Of a DNA stretch of 64,000 nucleotides, positions 19,121 to 28,336 are shown piece after piece. Numbering within the stretch: position 1 is the first letter of the stretch; every line of letters starts with the position of its first letter. Made by a program: the position numbers and the translations under genes. Below the pieces are notes generated by a model. It had not been told where the DNA came from. It was given only the letters and a program-made list of their open reading frames with translations, and ran no database searches. This DNA comes from Priestia megaterium (GTDB lineage: Bacteria > Bacillota > Bacilli > Bacillales > Bacillaceae_H), in NCBI RefSeq assembly GCF_009497655.1, contig NZ_CP023317.1, forward strand, positions 3,377,501 through 3,441,500, given 5' to 3'.

Positions 19121-19177
19121 AAAAATTCGAACGAACTTGATTCCTGATGGAGAATCCAATTCGTTCGGATTTTTTTA
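19121..19177 (+). terminator. terminator after the S66 peptidase
   Basis: A long imperfect stem AAAAATTCGAACGAAC...GTTCGGATTTTTTT closes 40 bp after the stop and ends in T7. Confidence 0.8.
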
Positions 19178-19225
19178 TGGATATGGTGCAAGTAGGTTTG
19201 TTTCATATATGTAGGTGCTTCTAAT

Positions 19226-19353
19226 GGTTGATTGGAGGGCAGGACGAAGACTCCTGCGGGAAAAACGGAACAAGTGAGACCCCGCAGGAGCGTTCGCGAC
19301 GAGGAGGCTCACCGGCCGCCCGCGGAAAGCGAAGTCTTGCACGGAAATCAACC
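19226..19353. repeat. structured interspersed Bacillaceae repeat (REP-like)
   Basis: A GC-rich block in AT-rich DNA is bounded by an 8-bp inverted repeat GGTTGATT / AATCAACC. Inside it are AAGACT / AGTCTT, the perfect 10-bp CTCCTGCGGG (19251-19260) / CCCGCAGGAG (19281-19290), and GTGAG / CTCAC. I recognise the core (GACTCCTGCGGGA ... GTGAGACCCCGCAGGAGCG ... GACGAGGAGGCTCACCG) as a non-coding repeat found in many copies in Bacillaceae genomes. No protein is supported in it. Confidence 0.8.
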
Positions 19354-19384
19354 GCGGTTCATTTCGTCGTTTCACAATTTTGTT

Positions 19385-19738
19385 TTACATATCTGTCATC
19401 AGTAATATAAACGTCCCAAACAGGAAAAAAGTTGCACCAAACCACGAGTGATAGTGCTCTTTTTGTTTTCTTTCAAACTTCCATTCTTCAAATCCTCGAA
19501 TTACGTACAGGAAAAAAAAGAAAAGAAACATAAAAACGGAGGTATAGGCTGGAGGTATAACAAAGATCAGCACTAAAAACGCAGCAAGCATCACCATTTC
19601 AAGTGTGATAAACAGCGGACGCCTTCCCTTAAAGCTTCTCCAATAGCTTTTTTTCATCTTTGTATTCAGCTTCTTTCGCATGGCAAGATCCAGAAAGATA
19701 TAAACGACTGCCAGAATCAGCAAATACACAAGCGCCAT
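19385..19738 (-). CDS. DUF4181-like membrane protein
   Basis: This 117-residue protein has four hydrophobic segments and a central RGFEEWKFERKQKEHYHSW stretch, the pattern of Bacillus DUF4181 proteins. GGAGGGACGGAA precedes ATG 19738. Function is unknown. It is a single-gene unit, convergent with the S66 peptidase gene across the interspersed repeat. Confidence 0.65.
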   Translation of the reverse strand: MALVYLLILAVVYIFLDLAMRKKLNTKMKKSYWRSFKGRRPLFITLEMVMLAAFLVLIFVIPPAYTSVFMFLFFFFLYVIRGFEEWKFERKQKEHYHSWFGATFFLFGTFILLMTDM

Positions 19739-19930
19739 TTCCGTCCCTCCTTCCGACTTAAAATATCCTTATACTTCCATTTTAAAGGACTTTCCATAAA
19801 TTTCAAGTCTCTAAAAAACTTTATCCAACTTATTAGTGCAAGCATTCATATATTTAAAAATCGCTAATATATTGACTAATGTACAGGTTGAATTCTCTGT
19901 ATAAACTCACCTAGAGGGGGACATCAAGTT

Positions 19931-20581
19931 ATGAGAATAAAAGAAGTGAAGCAAGGTGCACTCACAGCGCTGAAAAACCGCTGGGGATTCGCCGTACTGC
20001 TTACGTTCGTTACGTATCTAATTGCTGCCGGTATTCCAGGACTTATTGACTTTCTTGTTAACGGATTTCCAAGCGGGTCTGAAACCGAATACTCACAGTC
20101 TACCTTAGCTAATATTGTATCCCTGCTGCTCGTACCGCTCTTTTTTTCTTACTACTGGGTACTGCTGCGTTTAGTAAGAGGAGAAAACGTCTGCGTTAAA
20201 AGTGTGTTTGATTCGTTTTCATCTGCAGGCTTATACTTTAGAACACTCGGACTTTACTTGCTAACGATTATTTATACCGTGCTATGGAGCATTTTATTAA
20301 TCATTCCTGGCATCATCAAAAGTCTTGCCTATTCACAGGCTTACTACGTATTCCGCGATAACCCAGATTATTCGGTGAACCAGTCTATTACTGAAAGCAG
20401 ACGGTTAATGAACGGCTACAAGTGGACCTACTTTTTACTCCTTTTAAGCTTTATCGGCTGGGGAATTTTAAGTATGATCACGCTTGGCATCGGGTTATTA
20501 TGGCTCGTTCCGTATGTAACGACTTCGCTTGGCGTATTTTATGAAAAGCTAAAAGCAAATGAAACAGAAGTTGCTGAATAG
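19931..20581 (+). CDS. DUF975 family membrane protein
   Basis: This 216-residue integral membrane protein begins MRIKEVKQGALTALKNRWGF, the typical DUF975 opening, and contains LIIPGIIKSLAYSQAYYVFRDNP near residue 118 and ITESRRLMNGYKWTYFLL near 150. Five or six membrane segments are visible. GGGGGAC precedes the ATG. The family has no established activity. Confidence 0.85.
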   Translation: MRIKEVKQGALTALKNRWGFAVLLTFVTYLIAAGIPGLIDFLVNGFPSGSETEYSQSTLANIVSLLLVPLFFSYYWVLLRLVRGENVCVKSVFDSFSSAGLYFRTLGLYLLTIIYTVLWSILLIIPGIIKSLAYSQAYYVFRDNPDYSVNQSITESRRLMNGYKWTYFLLLLSFIGWGILSMITLGIGLLWLVPYVTTSLGVFYEKLKANETEVAE

Positions 20582-20583
20582 AA

Positions 20584-20620
20584 GAAAAACCGTATTCGAG
20601 TTGCGAATACGGTTTTTTTA
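20584..20620. terminator. bidirectional terminator
   Basis: The perfect stem AAAACCGTATTCG / CGAATACGGTTTT with T7 lies between convergent genes. Confidence 0.9.
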
Positions 20621-20629
20621 TGGATAGCT

Positions 20630-21546
20630 TTACGCTGCCTGATCTCCTCCATCAGAGGGCTTTAACTTTTGATTCTTCGCTTTTTTATTCACTAAATAAA
20701 TACTGATAATAATAAGCACTAGCCCTACAAGAAGTGACGATGTAAAAGGTTCGTCTAAAAAGAGCGTGCCAATGACAATTGAAATAATGGGAACAAGAAA
20801 ATTAAAGGACGCCACTTTGCTGGCCTCTCCTTTACTGATCAAATAAAAATAAATGAGCCACGCAACGGCAACAGAAAACAGTGCTAAAAATAAAAGCAGC
20901 AGTATAGATGATGAATTCCACACTATATGAGACCATCCTTCCACTCCGCTGCCGGTCGCTGTCATAACGACTCCGCCGACAAGACTTTGAATGGTAATAA
21001 GCCAAATGCCATCTACACTGTCACTAATACGTTTGATATAGACAGTTCCAATCGCCCAGCTCAGTGCCGTAAGCACAGCAAGAATAATTCCAACGGCTGA
21101 AGCATTAGCAGATAATTCTCCCATGCTGATGGTAGCTACACACCTACAAAACCAAGAAGCAAGCCACCTATCTTCACAGCGTTCATGCTTTCTCCAATCC
21201 ACATCCATGCAATGATGCCGATGAGCACCGGCTGCAAATAGACAATCACGCTGAAGACCCCTGCTGGCATAAACATAAGTCCAATCGTTTGCAGACCGTA
21301 GAATAAGATTGAATTAAATAGACCTGACACCATATATTTACGCCAGTTCTGCTTCCAGTGAAGCTGTTTAGCTCTTGGCAGTGCGACTGCTAATAAGATG
21401 ATTCCCGCACTTAATGACCGCAGTCCAGATAACAAAATAGGCGATGAATAGCCAAGCGCAAGCTTCGACATCGGCCATGTTAATCCCCAAATCAGTACAA
21501 GAGCAGCTAAAAGAATCCCATTAATAAAAGATGATGACTGTTTCAT
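20630..21546 (-). pseudogene. EamA/DMT-family exporter gene broken by a 2-bp frameshift
   Basis: Residues 1-136 (from MKQSSSFINGILLAALVLIW at 21546, AGGAG upstream) give the first EamA domain and end in GGLLLGFVGV at a TAG near 21136. The second EamA domain (ATISMGELSANASAVGIILA onward to 20630) continues in another phase. Removing one GT from GGTGTGTAGCTACC restores GFVGVATISMG and a single frame of about 305 residues, normal for ten-helix drug/metabolite exporters. A dinucleotide slip is thus the likely lesion, either in the genome or in the read. Confidence 0.85.
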
Positions 21547-22061
21547 ACAACAACCACTCCTACATATATGAATGTAAATGATTCACGCGTTCATTCCTCC
21601 TTGTATACTACGCTTCTTTTTCACTCGCTTCAACTGGATGCTTTTGATGTAATTTATGTATAGCAGTTATAGTAACTGAGTTTCTTTTATGACAGCGTAT
21701 CTTTCTTCTCTATGTGCTCATTTAGAAAAAAATAAAGTGTATCGCTAGTGGCGATATCACTTTTTACCTATAGCTTTTATACATCCTAAAAGCCTTGAAG
21801 CCATTCAGCTGCTGGGTTTCTGCTCCCCTTTTTCATTTAGCTGACATATTTTCTAATAAATCTATGAATCTCCTAAACATTTCTACCTAGATGAATTGTC
21901 AGAATTATTACAGAGAAGGTGACAATTCTACTTATATCGCCCTTTAATATTAAAACTATGTTACAAAATGTCGTAATTTGGAATTAGATGTTTACTTTTC
22001 CTGTCAGGATTGATAGACTCACAGTTGTGAATAAAACAAGTTATGGAAAGGGAGAAAGAAC
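21547..22061. other. gene-poor stretch with one orphan hairpin
   Basis: No coding region is seen in these 515 bases. A stem AAAGTG-TATCGC / GCGATA-TCACTTT followed by T5 lies at 21734-21766 and looks like a terminator without an evident gene. The part nearest 22062 should hold the promoter of the NlpC/P60 gene. Confidence 0.5.
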
Positions 22062-22904
22062 ATGCTAAAGAAAGCAAATCGTACAGTTATGAATATGGGG
22101 TTAGCAGCATTACTTGTTCCCGCTGCCCTAACATTTAGCACAACTTCAGCAAGTGCAAATGACGGAGGCGCTGCACCAGCACCCGTACAAGAAAAGGTAA
22201 CGCCAAGCGTACCTCAACAACAAGCAACTACTACTAATCAAAAAGTCATCGTAAACGTGAGTGCGTTAAATATTCGTCAAGGAGCTAGCTTTTCATCTCC
22301 AGTTGTTGGAACGGCAACACAAGGCCAAGAGTTTGCTATTTTAAAAGAAGCAAACGGCTTAGTTGAAATTGCACCAAACAAATGGATTTCAAAAAGCTCA
22401 AGCTACGTAACAATTGCATCAGGTAAACCAAGCGCAAGCCAAGTAAAAGGTGTAAGCACATCAACTCCTTCTACTTCTACAGCATCTGCATCTACATCTG
22501 CAGCAAAAGAAACTAGCACACCAGCACCTGCTCCAACAACAAGCACGGCTTCTGGAAGCACAGTAAATGTTGCACGTAGTTTAGTAGGATCACCTTACCA
22601 ATGGGCAGGAAACACACCAAGCGGATTTGACTGCTCAGGCTTTATCGCATACGTGTTCAACCATAGCGGTCACAGCATTTCACGTACAAGCGTAGCCAAC
22701 TACTGGAACATGGCGACAAAAATTTCGTCTCCACAACCAGGCGATCTAGTATTCTTCCAAAACACATACACAAGCGGCCCATCTCACATGGGAATCTACA
22801 TCGGAAACGGCCAAATGATTCATGCTGGTTCACACGGTGTAGCAGTAGCTGACCTAGATGTTTCTTACTATCAAGATCATTTCTTAGGATACGGACGCTT
22901 CTAA
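22062..22904 (+). CDS. secreted SH3b + NlpC/P60 cell-wall endopeptidase
   Basis: The 280-residue precursor has a signal peptide ending near ASASAN (about residue 32). A bacterial SH3 domain follows (VNVSALNIRQGASFSSPVVG, about 65-115), then a Ser/Thr/Pro/Ala-rich linker (about 130-165) and a C-terminal NlpC/P60 domain (about 170-280). The catalytic cysteine is in FDCSGFIAYVF, and histidines are in SHMGIYIGNG and MIHAGSHG. Such enzymes cut D-glutamyl-diaminopimelate bonds in peptidoglycan. GGGAGAAAG precedes ATG 22062. Confidence 0.92.
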   Translation: MLKKANRTVMNMGLAALLVPAALTFSTTSASANDGGAAPAPVQEKVTPSVPQQQATTTNQKVIVNVSALNIRQGASFSSPVVGTATQGQEFAILKEANGLVEIAPNKWISKSSSYVTIASGKPSASQVKGVSTSTPSTSTASASTSAAKETSTPAPAPTTSTASGSTVNVARSLVGSPYQWAGNTPSGFDCSGFIAYVFNHSGHSISRTSVANYWNMATKISSPQPGDLVFFQNTYTSGPSHMGIYIGNGQMIHAGSHGVAVADLDVSYYQDHFLGYGRF

Positions 22905-22907
22905 GAA

Positions 22908-22958
22908 AAAAATGCCCTCCAATCGTTAGATACGTTCTAACGATTGGAGGGCATTTAC
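22908..22958. terminator. bidirectional terminator
   Basis: The long stem AATGCCCTCCAATCGTTAGA / TCTAACGATTGGAGGGCATT lies between convergent genes. Confidence 0.92.
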
Positions 22959-22961
22959 TTT

Positions 22962-23633
22962 TTATCGCTGCGCGACAGAAAGAGCCTTTTCAATACGCGT
23001 TTGAAATTTATTTTTCCAGTCTTCCGCAAGTTCAGAAACTTCTAACGCCCGCTTCATCCCTTCTACATCTTTTGAATGATGGAAATATAAATCAAGCGTG
23101 AACCAAACGGATACTTGATCTGGATGAGCTTGAATTAATTTCACTTCCGCGTCTTTCGTAATTGTGCCTTCTTTCAGCACGCGGCAAAGGTAGCCGGTAT
23201 AGCTTGTCTCAATCATTCGTTTTAAAAGACCTTTAACGCCCGTTCTCTTTGTAATCGTGTCGCATGGATTTCGACCTTGCGTCACTTGAATAACAGCGTC
23301 CCCCACTTGATAAACGTCTCCAATGCATACGTCTTTTTCAACCATGCCCGCTAAGACAAGATTTTCTCCAAACGCAGACATCGGCAGCTCCGTATCAAAT
23401 TCTTCGTTCCATTTTTTATAGTGCTCATACGGATACACGCACACCGCACGATCCGGTCCGCCGTGATACTTTAAGTTCGCTACGCCGTCGCCTTGAAACC
23501 CTTCTTTTGCTAAAAAGGTCTCGTCTACTTGCTTTTTGCATATACCTGTCCGCATTTCTTTGTCAGAGCCGTATGCCATTTGTTCAGGCATGCCGGTTGC
23601 TAAATGAATCAGCTTTCTCTCGGGTGTTGTCAT
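22962..23633 (-). CDS. MOSC-domain protein (YiiM-like)
   Basis: This 223-residue protein has the MOSC pattern: VDETFLAKEGFQGDGVANLKYHGGPDRAVCVYPYEHY near residue 38, MSAFGENL near 83, and the cysteine of VTQGRNPCDTI near 121, followed by a 3-alpha tail. MOSC domains bind the molybdenum cofactor; YiiM-type members reduce N-hydroxylated compounds. AAAGAGGTG precedes ATG 23633. The substrate here is unknown. Confidence 0.88.
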   Translation of the reverse strand: MTTPERKLIHLATGMPEQMAYGSDKEMRTGICKKQVDETFLAKEGFQGDGVANLKYHGGPDRAVCVYPYEHYKKWNEEFDTELPMSAFGENLVLAGMVEKDVCIGDVYQVGDAVIQVTQGRNPCDTITKRTGVKGLLKRMIETSYTGYLCRVLKEGTITKDAEVKLIQAHPDQVSVWFTLDLYFHHSKDVEGMKRALEVSELAEDWKNKFQTRIEKALSVAQR

Positions 23634-23687
23634 TATGTTTACACCTCTTTTATCATTTTTACTAGTTTACCACATTTATAGAGCGTT

Positions 23688-23903
23688 TTATTTACTGGAT
23701 GTACTTATGAGCTGTCTCAGCGGCTTCCACTTAAGTCCTAATGCATAATTAATAGCGGTAGCTGCAACAAATCCAAGCAGCACTCCTGAAACGGTCGGCA
23801 TAAATAAAGATGGAAACACCGCTACGCACGCCAGTGTTACCAAAAAATTTCCGGTATACGACCATTTCGGATGCTTTGAAAAAAAGGTTTGAATACTATT
23901 CAT
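23688..23903 (-). CDS. small membrane protein, unknown
   Basis: This 71-residue protein has two hydrophobic segments (about 16-34 and 36-55) and a short basic tail. AAGGAGTT precedes ATG 23903. No family was recognised. It lies 55 bp upstream of the MOSC gene on the same strand and may share its transcript. Confidence 0.6.
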   Translation of the reverse strand: MNSIQTFFSKHPKWSYTGNFLVTLACVAVFPSLFMPTVSGVLLGFVAATAINYALGLKWKPLRQLISTSSK

Positions 23904-24263
23904 TTCTAACTCCTTTATATAACTACTTTGTCATTCCTCATGAATATCCTACCATTAAAAAGGAAATATTTCTCTCAAACGACGTATTATAGGTCGTTTT
24001 GTCTCTTTTTTACTTCTCATGCTGTAATTCCAAGAACCGGAAGTATCATAAATTTTTAAAAATATTTCACAATTATATTAAAAATATCTTCATTTCCCCT
24101 TTTTCTTTTGTTCAAAATGATTTAAGATAGTAGAGGCTGTCGAAATATAAGTTATTATGTCAGTTCTGCATGTTTTTTTACATATTAGCACATAGTAAAT
24201 ATTATTTTACACTTACGTCATTTTTTACAATGGCCTAAAAAATTTTGCCCATTTTTAACAAAA
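23904..24263. other. AT-rich intergenic stretch
   Basis: No gene, riboswitch core or recognised operator was found here. It separates the MOSC-side genes from the nupC promoter. Confidence 0.5.
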
Positions 24264-24325
24264 TTGGCGTAGAAGTTCCGTTTTTGTATAAAATAGAGGC
24301 CGATTTGCATAGTCATTTCTATGCA
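24264..24325 (+). promoter_or_regulatory. nupC promoter and leader hairpin
   Basis: TTGGCG (24264-24269) and TATAAA (24287-24292) are 17 bases apart, a good SigA-type promoter. The leader holds the stem TGCATAG / CTATGCA (24306-24325) before CGTCCCTC. No purine riboswitch consensus is present. Confidence 0.65.
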
Positions 24326-24370
24326 CGTCCCTCTTTTATAAATATAGAATACATGTAAGGAGAAAAGTAA

Positions 24371-25546
24371 ATGTCAATTTTAATGGGAATTATCGGGATT
24401 GTAATTATCTTAGCAGTTGCATTCCTCATGTCAAACGACAGGAAACTTATCAACTATAAAGGCATCGCAGTTATGCTTGTCATCCAGCTTGCTATCTCTG
24501 CTTTTATGATGAATACATCGATTGGTCGCAAGGTGCTTGACTTTATCACAAGTGTATTTACAAAGATCTTATCATTTGGTAACGACGGAATTTCGTTCGT
24601 GTTTGGAGATCTTGCAGGAAAAGGCATTTTCTTTATCCAAACGTTAGTTATGATTGTATTCGTTTCAGCATTATTAAGTATTTTAAACTACTCTCGTATT
24701 TTACCCTTTGGGATCAAATATATCGGAGGACTTGTTTCAAAAATTACCGGACTTCCCCAAATTGAAAGCTTCACAGCCGTGAACGCGATGATTTTTGGTG
24801 ATACAACGGCATTAATTGCGGTAAAAAACCACATCGGAGGTTTAACGCCAAACCGTTTATTTATCGTTACAACAACATCTTTAGTATCCGTTTCTTGTTC
24901 GATTCTAGGCGCATACATGCAGATGATCCCGGCTGAATACGTATTAATTGCCCTTCCGCTAAACGTATTCTCTGGTTTAATCGTTTCTTCTATCGTTGCA
25001 CCAGTAAAAGTAGAAGATGAAAATGAAGTCGATATCAAAGCGCCTGCTAAACAAGGCACGCTGTTTGAAGCAATCGGTGACGGAGCCCTAGACGGCGGAC
25101 GCGTTGCGTTAATCGTAGCAGCTATGCTTGTTACATACGTTGGTCTTTTAGCATTAGTGAACTACGTATTAAACGGTGTCATCGGATTAACGGTTCAAGA
25201 CATTTTAGGCTATATCTTCTACCCAATTGCCTTTATCATGGGTATCCCGGCAGACGAACTGATGAGAGCCGGCGGCGTAATGGGAACAAAAGTAGTAGCA
25301 AACGAATTCGTTGCCATGCTTGACTTCCAAAAAATGATGCCTCACCTTTCTGAAAAAACGATTGGTATCGTATCAGCTTACTTAATCTCATTTGCAAACT
25401 TCAGCTCAATCGGTATCGTTCTTGGTACGATCCAAGCAATCAACGGCGAACAAGCTTCACGCGTTGCAAAGTTTGGTTTGAAAATGCTGTTAGTCGCTAC
25501 AATGGGATCGATTTTAACAGGTATTATGGTTGGATTGTTTATTTAA
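24371..25546 (+). CDS. nupC: NupC-type concentrative nucleoside transporter
   Basis: This 391-residue integral membrane protein is a proton-coupled nucleoside importer of the CNT family. Recognised blocks are GAYMQMIPAEYVLIALPLNV near residue 176, DGALDGGRVALIVAAMLV near 235, MGIPADELMRAGGVMGTKVVANEFVAM near 290 and SFANFSSIGIVLGTIQAI near 340. AAGGAGAAAAG precedes the ATG. It forms a single-gene unit with its own promoter and terminator. Confidence 0.92.
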   Translation: MSILMGIIGIVIILAVAFLMSNDRKLINYKGIAVMLVIQLAISAFMMNTSIGRKVLDFITSVFTKILSFGNDGISFVFGDLAGKGIFFIQTLVMIVFVSALLSILNYSRILPFGIKYIGGLVSKITGLPQIESFTAVNAMIFGDTTALIAVKNHIGGLTPNRLFIVTTTSLVSVSCSILGAYMQMIPAEYVLIALPLNVFSGLIVSSIVAPVKVEDENEVDIKAPAKQGTLFEAIGDGALDGGRVALIVAAMLVTYVGLLALVNYVLNGVIGLTVQDILGYIFYPIAFIMGIPADELMRAGGVMGTKVVANEFVAMLDFQKMMPHLSEKTIGIVSAYLISFANFSSIGIVLGTIQAINGEQASRVAKFGLKMLLVATMGSILTGIMVGLFI

Positions 25547-25548
25547 TG

Positions 25549-25584
25549 AAAAAGCACTCACTTGTGGTGAGTGCTTTTTTAGCT
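25549..25584. terminator. nupC terminator
   Basis: The stem AAAAAGCACTCAC / GTGAGTGCTTTTTT lies directly after the nupC stop. Confidence 0.92.
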
Positions 25585-25597
25585 TTTCTATCTGTTT

Positions 25598-25918
25598 TTA
25601 ATTCATATCAACAATAGAAGTAACGCGGTAGTTATCATTATAGCTGACGTTTACTACGTATTGCTTCGATTCGCCTTCTTTCACCTTTCCCGTTACCTCT
25701 ATATACTCAAAACCACGGTCCGCAAAATCTGCTTTTTCCACCACTAAGTCTTTATGTCTTTTTTCTTTAAAGTATGTAATGGCTGCCTGCTCTGCCTTAT
25801 GGAACATTTGATCATTTTGTTTTTGCTCCATTTGTTTTTCTCTAGAATGATCTATGTAAATCCCTCCTCCTAAGAGTAGGAGTATAAGAACTGAACAAAA
25901 AATGAGAGCTTTTTTCAT
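25598..25918 (-). CDS. small membrane-anchored extracytoplasmic protein
   Basis: This 106-residue protein has an N-terminal hydrophobic anchor (residues 4-24, MKKALIFCSVLILLLLGGGI) and a small soluble domain ending in YVVNVSYNDNYRVTSIVDMN. The layout resembles small Bacillus exported proteins of unknown role. GAAGGAGAAAAAT precedes ATG 25918. Family not assigned. Confidence 0.6.
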   Translation of the reverse strand: MKKALIFCSVLILLLLGGGIYIDHSREKQMEQKQNDQMFHKAEQAAITYFKEKRHKDLVVEKADFADRGFEYIEVTGKVKEGESKQYVVNVSYNDNYRVTSIVDMN

Positions 25919-26462
25919 TATTTTTCTCCTTCTTTATATGGTTACAGACTGCATTCTCAATATCCATATAAGAGATTTTCACCTTTTACGGAGATTTTGA
26001 AGTAAGCTGAATTGCGATTGGGGCATTTCCTACTTCCCTTATCTAGACATTCATTGGATTAATACACTTTATCAAGATTTATCTCTTCCAAGCTAATCAC
26101 TCTTTTCTAATTGCCTATTATTAAATTATCACACATAAGAGTAAATAAAGGTTAGAATTTAATTATCCTATTTATCATTTTGCAAACCTTATCATACATC
26201 ATAATTTTAAAAACTGAAATAGCTAATAATGTGATTTTTCGGTGAGTTTTGTTTCTATTTTTTATGAATCACCCTGTTTTTTTCTAAAGGTCACTGTAGA
26301 CACTGGTAGTCTACGTATCGTTTAAACCTTAATGAATACGGTCTTTGGGATTTAAAAATAAAGACTAGTATTAGCTGGGGCACTATTTCGTTGGTAATAG
26401 TTTGCATAGAGGGTTTTAAAAAAAGATAATTATGTTTGAGGGGGAACTGATGAATAAATTAC

Positions 26463-26591
26463 ATGGTAAATTATACAGTAAGTAATGATACGAAAAGAAA
26501 AATTGAAAAAGTTAAGTATTATGGACTCAGATATATTTCGAGTGCAAATGATCGTACAAGGAATGTAATTCAAATTGTTCAATTTCACTAA
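26463..26591 (+). CDS. possible 42-residue peptide gene
   Basis: ATG 26463 opens MVNYTVSNDTKRKIEKVKYY and continues, 42 codons in all, to a TAA at 26591. A hairpin AACAAGGCA / TGCCTTGTT (26590-26622) follows. The good ribosome site GAGGGGGAACTG instead serves an out-of-phase ATG at 26450 (MNKLHGKLYSK, 11 codons), so the gene may be frameshifted or translationally coupled. The bases from 25919 to 26450 hold no other feature that I can support. Confidence 0.35.
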   Translation: MVNYTVSNDTKRKIEKVKYYGLRYISSANDRTRNVIQIVQFH

Positions 26592-26680
26592 CAAGGCAAC
26601 CAAATATATAGCTGCCTTGTTTAACTCCATATCTTCAAAAATATAAAATCACTATTTGTCTTTTAAAAAGCTTTACACCT

Positions 26681-28135
26681 TTATACGTCTAAAACGTCGT
26701 TTTTATCCTTAGGTTGCTTGAAAGGTTTGTTAAATATACTGAGATACATTGCTACTGTGCTAATGGAAATTATTAATATTATTGAGATAATTACAGATGT
26801 ATCTAATAATAAAATAAACCCTAATCCTGCTATGGAAGTAATAGTTGAAAGTATTGTCCATGTTGAAAATGTTTCTTTCATACTTAACCCGAAATATTCT
26901 TTAATCATCCAAAATCCTGCATCATTAACATGTGAGCATATTGAGCTTCCCGCTCCAGTTGCAAGAGTTACTAAGGCTAAATTAGCATCGTATTGAGACA
27001 GCATTGGAATAACTAATCCTGCAGTGGATATAGCGGCAACTGTGGCTGATCCTAAAGAGATACGTAATAATGCAGCAACTACCCAAGCAAGTATGATAGG
27101 TGACATTGAAGTTCCTTTAAACAATTCTGCTACATAATCTCCTACACCACCATCAATTAGTACTTGCTTGAAGGCACCCCCGCCTCCAATAATTAATAGC
27201 ATCATACCAATTGCAGCAATTGATGATGCACAGGAGTTCATAACTTCTTTTATAGGAGTATTTCTTGCTATTCCCATTGTATAAAATGCAAGAATTAAAG
27301 ATATCAACATTGCAGATGAAGGGTTTCCTATAAGACGAATTATTTCAATCGTTGTATCATCTTCAAATCCTACTGATTTTTGAATCATATCAAGAATTGT
27401 AGATATAGACATTAATAAAACAGGAAACATTGCAGTTAATACGCTTATGCCGAAACCTGGTGTTTCGTTAAGTTTGAACGTTTTTTGTTCACCTAAAGAA
27501 GCTATATTACCCGTCTTCTTGAATGCATCAGGTACGATTTTTTTAGCCATCTTAGTATATAGAGGACCTGCTATAATGACGGTTGGTATTGCAACAATAA
27601 TACCGTAGAGTAAAACTAATCCAATGTCAGCACCATACTCACCAGCTATGACTGTTGGTCCTGGGTGTGGGGGAAGGAAACTATGAGTTGCTAATAAAGC
27701 TGCAGCCATAGGAATACCTAAGTGCAAGATAGAGGCTCTTAATTCTTTCGCAATCGAAAATACAATTGGGATTAATAAAACTAATCCTACTTCAAAAAAT
27801 AAAGCTATACCTACAATAAACGAAGCAACTACAACAGCCCACTGAATTCTTTTTTCTCCAAATTTGTTAATTAGAGTCATGGCGATACGCTGAGCTCCCC
27901 CTGCGTCAGCAATTAATCTACCAAGCATTGCACCAAGTCCAAATATTAAAGCTATATGACCAAGTGTACCTCCTAATCCAGCTTCAATGGATGTGACAAC
28001 CTTTTCCATAGGCATTCCAAGTGCTAAAGATACAACAAAAGATACAATTATCAATGAAACAAATGTATTTAATTTAAATCCAGTAATCAAAATTAGCAAC
28101 AGAATAATCCCAATCGCTACTATAAACAATGGCAT
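26681..28135 (-). CDS. GntP-family sugar-acid permease
   Basis: This 484-residue protein has about 12-14 membrane segments and GntP family blocks: [33 protein letters not shown] near residue 53, [21 protein letters not shown] near 149 and [26 protein letters not shown] near 415. GntP proteins import gluconate and related sugar acids with protons. GGAGGTATATC precedes ATG 28135. It is the last gene of the pentonate cluster, like yjhF beside yjhG-yjhH in E. coli, so xylonate or arabinonate is the likely substrate. Confidence 0.88.
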   Translation of the reverse strand: MPLFIVAIGIILLLILITGFKLNTFVSLIIVSFVVSLALGMPMEKVVTSIEAGLGGTLGHIALIFGLGAMLGRLIADAGGAQRIAMTLINKFGEKRIQWAVVVASFIVGIALFFEVGLVLLIPIVFSIAKELRASILHLGIPMAAALLATHSFLPPHPGPTVIAGEYGADIGLVLLYGIIVAIPTVIIAGPLYTKMAKKIVPDAFKKTGNIASLGEQKTFKLNETPGFGISVLTAMFPVLLMSISTILDMIQKSVGFEDDTTIEIIRLIGNPSSAMLISLILAFYTMGIARNTPIKEVMNSCASSIAAIGMMLLIIGGGGAFKQVLIDGGVGDYVAELFKGTSMSPIILAWVVAALLRISLGSATVAAISTAGLVIPMLSQYDANLALVTLATGAGSSICSHVNDAGFWMIKEYFGLSMKETFSTWTILSTITSIAGLGFILLLDTSVIISIILIISISTVAMYLSIFNKPFKQPKDKNDVLDV

Positions 28136-28285
28136 GATATACCTCCAAAAAATAATTAAAATATTTTTACTTGCTCCACTTATTGAAACACTAATTTTAT
28201 ATTTTAATTAGTAAGTAACTCTAGGACGCTTATGCTATTTTGTTTACTAGTCATAAAGTACAACTATTTGAAAAAACGCCCTTTA

Positions 28286-28298
28286 GTAAACGCTTTCA
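28286..28298. promoter_or_regulatory. cre box upstream of the GntP permease gene
   Basis: GTAAACGCTTTCA (reverse TGAAAGCGTTTAC) matches the CcpA cre consensus closely. It lies in the 201-bp gap between the dehydratase and permease genes, so it may repress the permease promoter when preferred sugars are present. Confidence 0.7.
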
Positions 28299-28336
28299 AT
28301 TAAAGTCATAAATATTTTAAAATTAATATTAATAGG

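Noticed and set aside
21734-21766. Small RNA gene ending at an orphan hairpin
   Set aside because: No promoter or other structure could be tied to the hairpin, so only the hairpin is noted.
24264-24370. Purine riboswitch before nupC
   Set aside because: The leader is short and lacks the conserved purine aptamer core; only a simple hairpin is visible.
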